From the NCBI GenBank assembly GCA_013146195.2, contig CM028382.1, positions 53,412,430 through 53,476,429 on the forward strand: a stretch of DNA of 64,000 nucleotides. Reading direction: 5' to 3'. The notes under the pieces were generated by a model, which was not told where the DNA came from, made no database searches, and saw only the letters and a list, made by a program, of their open reading frames with translations. Shown here piece by piece: positions 55,455 to 64,000 of this stretch (positions are counted from its first letter, which is position 1; every line of letters begins with the position of its first letter). This stretch comes from Codonopsis lanceolata (Eukaryota; Streptophyta; Magnoliopsida; Asterales; Campanulaceae). The position numbers and the translations under genes were made by a program.

Positions 55455-57823
55455 GAGCATCTCCAATGCAAAGCTTCCTATATCATCTTCTTAGCCGGGT
55501 CCCACTGCCACATACACATTTTTCTCTTCTTATTCCATTTAAAAATATATCTTCCCAATGCTAATCTTTTTATACATCTTCTTAGTTGGGTCCCACTGCC
55601 ACATCATTAACTTTACACTTCAATCTTAATTTTATATTTCTCAAACAAATCAATAATTAAATTATAAATAATGACATTAATTAATTTATAAATAATACTA
55701 TTACTCACAATTTAAATAATTTATAATTTAATTCATAAATTATCAATAAAATACATATTATACAGAAAAACATTAAAGTTACATAAAAACATTAATTAAA
55801 GTTACATAAAAACATTAAAGTTACATAAAAACATTAATTAAAGTTACATAAAAACATTAATTAAAGTTACATAAAAACTTTAATTAAATAAAGTTACAGA
55901 AAAACATTAATAATTAAAATTCATATCCTTTCTTCCTCAACTGTGCCTTTACTTGCTCGCATCCATGTCGATGTATGGCAACCTGTTCTGGAGTCATGTT
56001 TAAGGTATCTTCAGTAAGAAATTAAATGTCTTTTATGAGCCTTTCACGCTCCTTTCTTTGTTCTCTTGCAAATATAGCTTCCGCTTGAAGTTTTTTTGCT
56101 TCCGCTTCAATTTTTTTAATTTCGGAGTACTTATCTAACGACAACATGTGATCAGCCTTGCGGGTATGCAACTCATCTACATCTGAAGATTTTTCGACTT
56201 TTCCTTTACCTTTCGCATTCTTTTTTGCCGCTTTTCTTCCCATCGGACGAGTACGTAAATCAATATCTTCTACATCTTCAGCATCCACACTAGTTTTAGA
56301 ATAACCGCCATCGGAGTCTGACGTCTTAGACTTTTTATTGGTGTGAATAAGATCTGTTTGACTAAAATATGATACAGAAGAATTTCTTAACACTTCCCAC
56401 ACATGATCAAAATGAAAGTGATTACCTTTTTCTTGATGGTATACCGCCCTTGCATTTTTCATTAAAATATCATTGCTCCAACCGCTGTGTTTAGCATTGA
56501 CAAACCTATTATAGATTTCGTTGAAGCTTCTCACAGATGGAGCAATTCTAGTTGACCAACGTGGTGTCAACTTCGCGATATCTCTCGGAATCGATTCACT
56601 TGGGCGATGCTCGTTGTAATAATCAGCTACACGCTTCTAATATTGCGCACCCTTTTGACCATTACCAATTATTGGACATTGGCTAATAGTGCACAGACTT
56701 GACTTAAGCGCAAGATCTTCATCCTTGGTCCATCTTGCACGTGCTTGAGACTTGTGTTGTCCGGGTACCGCTTCGGTTTCGTCATCCAAATCAATTGTTT
56801 CTAAATTGATTGGCGTCTCGAATCGATGGCGGCGTTCTTGGAAAATTACGCAGAAGTCCTATCTACACTTGTTGGACGTGACTCATTAGAAGATATATAA
56901 GGTTGAGAAATTGCACGGGGCGTACCTTGCGGAGTGAAAAATGGGTTTCCTGTCGGTTGCCAATAATTCGGTTGAAAATGAACGTTACCAGATGAATTCC
57001 CAATAGTTTGAGGAACTTGAAAATTCTGGAAATTTGGAAATTTTGTAAAATTTGGCGGCATGTAGAAATTTGGATAGTTGGGAACATTTTGATTGTTGGG
57101 AAAATTAGGTGGGTATTGGGGGTATTGCGGAGTAGAAGAAAATTGAGAATGTTGAACATTTTCGGGAACACAAGAGTTAGGTGTATTTTGATTTTCTTCA
57201 TTTTCAGAAGAATTCAAAAAAATTTGAAAAAAATGAGTATCTCTTGGATCCATTTGGAAGCTAAGTGTGTAGAGAAAGTGAATTTTTAGAAAGGAGTATG
57301 AAGAAATAGAAGAGATAATAAAGAAGTTGTTGAGAAAATGAAGAGGGTTGAGGTGGTGTATTTATAGGGAAGAAGGAAAAAAAAAGAAAAAAAATTATTG
57401 AAAAAAAAAGTGGGAAACGGCTAGTTTTTAAAAAAATTCACCCAAATTGATTTTGAATTTTGAAATAGCAAAAAGTCACACACCTGGATGCCCACCTTTA
57501 TTTAATTTTTTTTTAAAAAAGCAAAAAGTCAGAAAAACCTGCCAAGCATGCGCCGCCGTGGACCCCACCCGGATGCCCTCCAACTCGCCCAAGCTCGCGT
57601 GAAGATCACGCGCCACACACAGCATGTGTGTGACGCCCACTCGCCTACCCCGCGGCTGGTCTTCCTATTTCTTGTTTGCCTTCCAATTTTGGAAGAAAAT
57701 TAATTCTCTCTCCTCCATCTAGGATCCAACTCAGCTTAGGAAGATGTGGGGGAAGAGCTGCCATTGCATTTCACAAACTTCCAAATTGGAAGCCAAGGTA
57801 GGATGTGAGCGTTGGTGGTGCTC
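55455..57823 (-). mobile_element. PIF/Harbinger element keeping ORF1 only
   Basis: Ends GAGCATCTCCAATGC and, inverted, GAGCACCACCAACGC, flanked by the 3-bp TSD TAA (55452-55454 and 57824-57826). Both ends and the TSD are typical of PIF/Harbinger. The only coding remnant is the Myb-like ORF1 on the minus strand; no DDE transposase is present within the 2369 bp. A microsatellite-like repeat of TTACATAAAAACATTAA occurs at 55780-55905. Confidence 0.88.
56022..57253 (-). pseudogene. PIF/Harbinger ORF1 (Myb-like DNA-binding protein)
   Basis: Minus strand. The protein starts MDPRDTHFFQIFLNSSENEE, followed by a Pro/Asn/Phe-rich low-complexity part (57250-56850). It then has a trihelix/Myb-like segment in a second frame with ARARWTKDEDLALKSS (about 56690-56760), and finally the C-terminal domain with WSTRIAPSVRSFNEIYNRFV, MGRKAAKKNAKGKGKVE and a coiled coil EIKKIEAEAKKLQAEA. 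This is the ORF1 organisation of plant PIF/Harbinger elements, whose product binds DNA and helps import the transposase. A frameshift near 56830-56870 and a TAG stop at 56637-56639, where related proteins have Trp, inactivate it. Confidence 0.85.
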
Positions 57824-57826
57824 TAA

Positions 57827-58849
57827 CAGTTTACTTTGAATCAAAATGAGAGAGATGCCGGCAGAGATTAATAGAGAGAGAGAGAGAGATGAAAGGTGAC
57901 GTGGCGCAGATTACTGAGTAGCATTTAAATGGATTGGATATTCATCACAAATAGACATAATTGAATTTGATTTGAAATCTTTTATTGTCAATTTGATCCG
58001 ATCCATTAAACCGACGAATCAAATGTTTACCAATTCATATTCGAATATATCACTAGTTGATATATTCTATTCGATTCGGTCTGAAATTATCTTGTCATTC
58101 GGAAGAATTGTTGGAGATTGCCGATCGATGAAAATGTTAAACCAATAAAAAAGTAAAATGAATCTACATGCTTTCTTCTGCATCTTTAGTTCAAGAAATG
58201 GAGATAGATTTGATCATGAACAATGATAAGAAGGGCGCTGAAAGGGAAGACCGAAAGACAACATTTGTACATTAAACAAATCAGATATAAGTGAACTCAT
58301 GTCCGATCCACTAAGTAAACAAATTATCAAAATCAGATCGAATTTGGATTATTAGACCATTGTACAAATTCATATCAAAACTTTTACATTGGACTTGGCG
58401 GCCAAAATTTGATCCATGTTCATGCTTACTAGAGAGATTTTGGTCTCAAGAATCTAGATAAGTTTAAGAGAAAATTGATGACGGGAATCTTTTGTGAAAC
58501 TTTTAACCCCCCGAGTCTTGCCTTCTTTTTTTAATAGGAAAAAGTCTATTTTATAAAATTGTTTCGAAAATACCTAGATCCATCTCCTTCCACAGCTCTA
58601 GTGTTTCTTCATCCAACATTTCTTTTACAACTCTAACGTATTCTTCTTAAATTGTTCGAAAATCGTTGAGGGCGCAGCATTCCATCATGGGGGTTTGGGG
58701 CAATTCCCCTGAAAGGTAAACGGGTTTTTTAATTAAATAAGTATGATTCGTGAATGGATTATGTATTTCTGGGCTGGGGTGGAGGAGGAAGAAAAAGACT
58801 TACGACAGAGTAGGAAGAAGAAAGCGAAAGATATGCAGATGAAACCAAT
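57827..58849. other. Intergenic, nothing recognised
   Basis: Contains a short (GA)n run near 57875-57890 and AT-rich sequence. I see no gene or terminal repeats. Confidence 0.5.
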
Positions 58850-58985
58850 TGTGATGCAATAATTTGTGTATCACAATGTATTAATAATTTGAATTGCGAT
58901 GCACAAATTAGATTTTCGATGCAGAAAATTCTAATGAACAAATTGGATTCAATTTTGTGCATTGCGATGCAACATCGATGACCTC
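58850..58985. repeat. Short cluster of GATGCA motifs
   Basis: ATTGTGATGCAATAATTTG, ATTGCGATGCACAAATTAG and CATTGCGATGCAACATCGATG follow each other at about 40-60 bp. Related in motif to 20423-20745 and 54600-54965. Confidence 0.6.
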
Positions 58986-59309
58986 AAGTGCTTAATTTGG
59001 TTTGAAATTTGACCTTCCACATGAGTGCGGTGGTCTAGACCTCATAATAGACCTAAGATTTTACCCTCTGTAGGCACGAGTAAAGAGAGCCTTTATGTTA
59101 CACGATTTTACTCTTTAATATAAAAGAGTTTGTATATATATTATCCAAAGCTTTGTTAATTTTGCAATGTAGGACAAATTCAAGTTTGGTTTTTTTCTAT
59201 CCAACTATAACACTATACTTTAAGTCGTAATTTATCATTTATCGAAAGACTAATTTTGAGAAATAAACGTATTGTTACGAAAATTAGCCATTTAGAAAAT
59301 AAATGTATT

Positions 59310-59919
59310 TGATGTATCCAAATTAAGCGGATACACTGGGTTTTGAATATCTGGATATCTGGCTTTCAATCTATTAGAAACTTGAAAGTCCAAACCTATC
59401 AAGAAACCAACAATCACCGTGAACTAGGCAGAGACTTTCCCTGCAAATGCACTACAACAGAAAGCAATTGATGAGTTTTAGCATGTGTATATGTGAGCAT
59501 ACATGTTCCTTCTGAAGAAGAAAGGTTTATATAGGGACAACCTTTAATTAAGGCTGGGAGTTAGACATTGAAAGTAGGGGCGTGAATGGTAGGCACGTTC
59601 AGGGCCACGTCCGTAACGTGGGGACATGTTTCTCGGCATTAACTCCACTCATTCAAGATAGCCGTTACCAAGTAACTGAGCGGGATGAGCATGCTCGCTT
59701 AGACCTCTTTCTTTGCTCGCTACACACTTGGCCCCAATATTTCAGGTAGGAAGCTGGCTGCTCGTTATATCTAGGCGACCAGAGATCCTTCCTTGGTCAG
59801 TTATGGGGTAAACTCGGGCTATGATGAATGCACGTGATTCGCTCGCGACCATGGATACGACGTGCTGGGCACATGACCAATGCTTGGGCCTATTGGTCCA
59901 GACAACTCAGTATTGTTCA
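59310..59919 (-). mobile_element. Probable solo LTR
   Basis: Begins TGATGTATCC and ends TATTGTTCA, with flanks GTATT and CTATT (4 of 5 match). A TATA motif CCCTATATAAACC on the minus strand (near 59524-59537) gives orientation. The interior is mixed GC content, unlike the AT-rich flanks. No internal region or second LTR. The family is not known. Confidence 0.55.
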
Positions 59920-59924
59920 CTATT

Positions 59925-60318
59925 AATTTTGTCATTAAAAAAAATTAGCCATTAAGAAAATCGTGCCGAAAATTGCATAATTTTCATCACATTTCTTATA
60001 ATTTTTCAAACACAATTATATTTTTTAAGCTTTGTATTATAATAGAATATTAATCAACAGTGGTTAAGTCTTTTACTAAAGTTTAATTTTGAGACTTTTT
60101 GAAAGGAATAATTATTTTCATAAGTTTTTTATTTTTTTATTTTATTTTTTTAGACCTTTCCCTAATGGGACATTTATAGATCGAACGTGAAACATCACAT
60201 TTTGAAAGCCCCAACTCTACGGTGGGTCACCCCTGGGGTCTTCGTAAGTTTTTTAATATGAGATTTTTTTAGAGGAAGTTTTGGTATCCCTCTTTTTTCT
60301 TTAAGCTAAAAACATGAG
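59925..60318. other. Intergenic, nothing recognised
   Basis: AT-rich sequence between the solo LTR and the first Mutator-like element. Confidence 0.5.
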
Positions 60319-60327
60319 TTTTTGAAA

Positions 60328-61878
60328 GGTTTAAATCTCAATTTGGTCACCCTACTTTCGACCAAAATTCATTAAGCTCACTCTATTTTTTTTTTCTTCA
60401 ATTTAATCACTCTACTTGGCTTCAACATTCAATAAGGACACTCGAGTCATTTCTTCTCGTTATGTTGAATGGAAATCATTGAAAATACCAAAATGCCCTT
60501 ATTAAGTTGAAGGGTTTTGCTCTCAATGTGAAAAGTTGAGGGTTCAAAATAAAAAATAAAGCAACATGTGAACAACGCATCCTCACAACCCTCGTATGCC
60601 CTCTTCCCACAACCTGGATGGAATTGACATGAAAAGCAGAGGGCGACGCTGGGCGTTTTTTAAGGGAAGGGGGAGATCGGCGCTGTTGAAGATGGGGGCC
60701 GCTGTTTGGGAGGTTTGGCCGGCTGTGGGTGAATGAAGAGACAGATCTGGACTGATCGAAGTTGATGAACAAACTGGAGATAGAGATGTGGGTCGATCCT
60801 CCTTTGCGTGGCATGTGGAGATTACGAAGGAGACGGCCGGCAATTGAGGATGGCGGCCATATTTAGGGCATATGAGTTGGGAGGTTTGGTGGAGGCTTGG
60901 GCGAACGGGGTTGCTTGGGTTTTGGGGCGGCGAAAGACAGGATGAAGGAGAGAGATGTAGATGGGTGAAGGATGAGAACGCGGTTGGAGAAGACTTCGTC
61001 GGCGAAGGAGGCGAGCTGGAGCATATATGGGAGAAAGTGAGGTTGGCCATGGGCAGATTACAGAGGGCGTGTGAGGTTGAGGTTTGAAGATGAACAGAGA
61101 AATTGGAGCACCGGAGACTGAAATGGGGGATTTTGAACAGGTCAATTTTCACACCCCTTTCTTCTTCATCCAAATCCCCTCCCTTATCTGTCCACCATGG
61201 CCACCACTATCGAATCTTTAAGAAATTGCCACGCACACACACACAGACACAGAGATCGCTTCTGCCACCACCACAAATCGAAACGCCATCGTCTCGAACG
61301 ATGACATCCCTAGCTCTCACCTCCTCCGTCCCATGAAGAAGAAGACATTGATGGGTGGCTTCGCACTCATTCGGGAGGGTGAAGAGACGACGGCGGAAGG
61401 GATGAAGGAGAGTTGGCTTGGCATTCATCAACAAACCCAGATGAAAGTCTCCCGCTCCCCTACTAGCTTCTCGATCAACCATCGTATGATAATGAGGTTG
61501 GGCTTTGCCCCTATCAAAGGCGGGTCAATCTTATCTTTGGACGAGACCCCAAACCAATCTATCTGATTATAGAGTGAACACTGTGTTAGATTTTTCTTAG
61601 ACCCAACAATGGTGGGAGTCTCCTGCATTCATCTATAAAAGAGGGCAGTAATTTTGTGTAAGGGTAATTTTGGGTAATGGATCCCTCAAAGTTAATAGTC
61701 TGGGTAAAGGTAATTTTGGGTTTTTGTAAATGTTTTAAGTTTTCTATCTAAATATTTAGACAAAGTGATGAACGTGTTATTTATGTTCAAGTAGAGTGAT
61801 CAAATTGACGAAAAAAAAAGTAGAGTGAGCTTAATGACTTTTGACCGAAAGTAGGGTGACCAAATTGCGATTTAAACC
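60328..61878. mobile_element. Mutator-like element with GC-rich cargo (Pack-MULE-like), first
   Basis: Perfect 9-bp TSD TTTTTGAAA (60319-60327 and 61879-61887). Terminal inverted repeats of about 95 bp start GGTTTAAATC and share CAATTTGGTCACCCTACTTT and CATTAAGCTCACTCTA. The interior (60590-61560) is much richer in GC, with overlapping ORFs on both strands, the longest on the minus strand (61173 to 60583, 196 residues, Ser/Pro-rich). I do not recognise its protein. This is the structure of Pack-MULEs, which carry host gene fragments. No transposase. Confidence 0.85.
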
Positions 61879-61917
61879 TTTTTGAAATATTCATAATTCA
61901 TAATGTAGTTTTCAATT

Positions 61918-63247
61918 GACAAAACACACTTTTGCCATCAGGTACTTTTCAAAAAATTGCAATTAGGCCACTGAGACATCAAAATTTTCGGGATGGCTAC
62001 TGTACCAGACTTATCTTACACGTTAACCCCTTTTTTGGATGGACATTAAGTTTAGACGTTAAGTTAGGTTAAATGTCTATTTTACCTTCGTCTTCACCAT
62101 TATCATTGTTTCCTGTTAAGTCCTCTACGTTTGGAGCCAATGTGGTCCAATAAGCCCCACACCTCTCTTCCATCGCCTCCTTCTTCTTACCCGAATTCCA
62201 AATCAGCCGGCGTCAATTCCTTGGCCATGGTCACATCCAAAACCCCCATCGTCGAGTTTGACAACAGCCTCGTCCTTGGCCAAAGGCCATTGGATCTCGT
62301 CAGCAACCCTAGCCAAATCGCCCAACAAGCGTATAAAGGACACCCACTGAAAGCCCCCAGTGTGTGCGAAGTGTAACACCTTCGTCCCGGATCGAAAAAG
62401 ATGCATAATGGAAGGGATGAGCCAATTTAAGCCATAGCGCAATCGCAAGTCCAGTAACGTTCCGGCCATGATTCGGTCGTCGACCTGGCTGGTTTTTCCT
62501 CATCGGCGTTTGCTTCCACCCTTGCGATGACTCTAACGAGTACCCGCTATCGTAGCATTCCTCGTCTTCAGGAAATATCTCCGGAGACATCCCTCGATCT
62601 CTATACCCAGGCCGTATATCGTAATCCTCCCAAGGCGGTTGGTGGCTCATCAAGAGAGAATAGACACGATTGCTTTCTCCGACGACGGGGTAAAATGTCG
62701 GAGAACCAAGAAGACAACGATGCTGGAGGGGAAACGCCATTGGATTCCCAAGAATTCGAAACCGAAACCCTGGGATCGGAATTCGAATTGGAGTCGGAAT
62801 CCCGCTGGTGGGATATGGATCTGAATATGTTGGTGAGGAGGGAGAATCGGTGGTGCTTCTTCTTATGGGAGGCCAAGCGGCGTTGTCGGATTTCCGACGG
62901 CTGATGTAAGGAGAGACGTAACGAGGAAAGACAAGAGGGGGGGATTATTGGGGTCTGATTTCCGGGAGTGGTCGTCAATGGAATTGGGTTGCAATTTAGA
63001 ACATCTTTGATATGAGGAAAGCACTTGTGAACAATTATGAGTAGACTGCACAGACTCTAATATATTCTGATGATGAAGACGAGGGCAAAATTGACATTTA
63101 ACCTAACTTAACGTCCATCCAAAAAAAGAATTAACGTGCAAGATAAATCTGGTACAGTGATTATCTCGAAAATTTTGACGTCTCAGTGGGCTAATTACAA
63201 TTTTTTGAAAAGTGCAGACGTACAGTGACACAAAGATGTGTTTTGCC
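61918..63247. mobile_element. Mutator-like element with GC-rich cargo (Pack-MULE-like), second
   Basis: Perfect 9-bp TSD TTTTCAATT (61909-61917 and 63248-63256). Long terminal inverted repeats of about 180 bp share CTTTTCAAAAAATTG, AAAATTTTCG, CACTGTACCAGA-like and TTAAGTTAGGTTAAATGTC. The interior (62130-63010) is GC-rich with ORFs on both strands, including 62527-62904 (+) with an acidic stretch SQEFETETLGSEFELESES, and its overlapping minus frame. The protein family is not recognised. It lies 21 bp past the TSD of the first element. Confidence 0.85.
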
Positions 63248-63256
63248 TTTTCAATT

Positions 63257-64000
63257 ATATATTTTAGTTATATTTATATAGTTTCAAAAATATTAAATTT
63301 TCAAGTAATATGAAAATGATTTAATTATACTTAATGAATTGCATAAATAAAAACTATTTTCATGGAAAGATAATTCGGATATATATATATATATAGACAA
63401 AGACATATGATTATTAATAGAGCTGTCAAAACGAGCACGCGGAGCGGGTTTACCCGTGAGCCTAGAAAACCTGACATAACACGGGACGGGAAAGCCCGCA
63501 AACATGATGGTCCCTAAAACCTTTGGCCCACCCCATCCCACGTCGGGAGGGGGAAAAACGAGCATGCCCACCGTACTTGGAAACGATCAATGAAAACCAT
63601 AGAGAAAAGTTAGAAAACTGAAAAGTAGAAGGCAGCAAATGGGAGAAATCAAAACTCAAAAGCCTTTGTGCCTAATAACCGTAGTGGAAAAAATCCATTA
63701 AAGAAATCTAGATCAACCCAATAGTTGACTCTTTAGTCGAAGTTAGAGGTAGTTTTTTCATTAGCCGACTTCGAAATGGGGAAATTCAAAACTCAATACA
63801 ATCGAGTTAATGATCAAATCTGATCCATATGGAAGTCTAGTCCATCTAGAAAATCAAAACTCAATACATGTGAGATTGTGCGAGAGCAAGAAAGAGAGAG
63901 AGATCGATACTGTGCTGTGCGTCTGTGCAGCGAGAGGCCGGAGGCAAGAGGGCGAGGGAGAAAGACAAACCAGACGGAGTCACGGAGCGTCGGAGACGGT
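63257..64000. other. Intergenic, with a hAT-like GC-rich fragment at 63418-63560
   Basis: AGAGCTGTCAAAACGAGCAC and the following GGGTTTACCCGTGAG, ACGGGACGGGAAAGCCCGC resemble the family at 1345-1665. The last 120 bases are GC- and purine-rich (GAGAGGCCGGAGGCAAGAGG) and could be the start of a transcript leader; no ORF is visible before the window ends. Confidence 0.4.

Overview
The window is nuclear DNA from a flowering plant, probably a eudicot. The evidence is a plant receptor-like kinase, FH2 exons of a plant formin split by GT-AG introns, plant-type Copia and Tat-like Ty3/gypsy retrotransposons, PIF/Harbinger and Mutator-like elements, and Stowaway and hAT MITEs with the expected target-site duplications (TSDs). 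I see no prokaryotic, organellar or CRISPR sequence. Only one gene looks intact, a kinase-only receptor-like protein at 23233-24243 (+). All else I can identify is transposon or gene debris.

The framework of the right half is a broken formin gene on the + strand. Its 5' FH2 exons occur twice (3581-5519 and 24515-26457) because a 4.2-kb block is duplicated (3531-7775 and 24465-29213). The later exons follow once (45181-46678 and 51985-52885). An old Copia element (C3, minus strand, 26587-44959) sits in the intron after exon four. C3 was later hit by a solo LTR (27852-28371), an 85-bp hAT MITE (30366-30450), a 6-kb Helitron-like element that carries a captured membrane-protein gene fragment (30925-37027), and a complete Copia element C1 (37051-43639). 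C1 itself holds a solo LTR of a Tat-like family (39089-40864). A fourth Copia element, C2 (46830-51529), fills a later formin intron. The insertion junctions show the relative order of most of these events.

The left part (1-22280) is mostly repeats: a gypsy gag and LTR remnant, a Helitron-family tandem duplication with (TTAGA)n arrays, a deleted Tat-like gypsy element with LTR (10452-15940), duplicated flanks around it, MITEs, a minisatellite and a Copia tail with LTR. The Tat-like element contains three groups of tandem repeats that fold into RNA hairpins (11213-11409, 13654-13957, 15481-15853). Several of these keep their pairing through compensating or wobble changes, and they are the most unexpected signal in the window.

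The right end (52888-64000) is rich in DNA transposons: a Stowaway MITE split by a Mutator-like element, a PIF/Harbinger element that keeps only ORF1, a solo LTR, and two neighbouring Mutator-like elements with 9-bp TSDs carrying GC-rich gene-like cargo. Coordinates of repeat edges are read by eye and may be off by a few bases.
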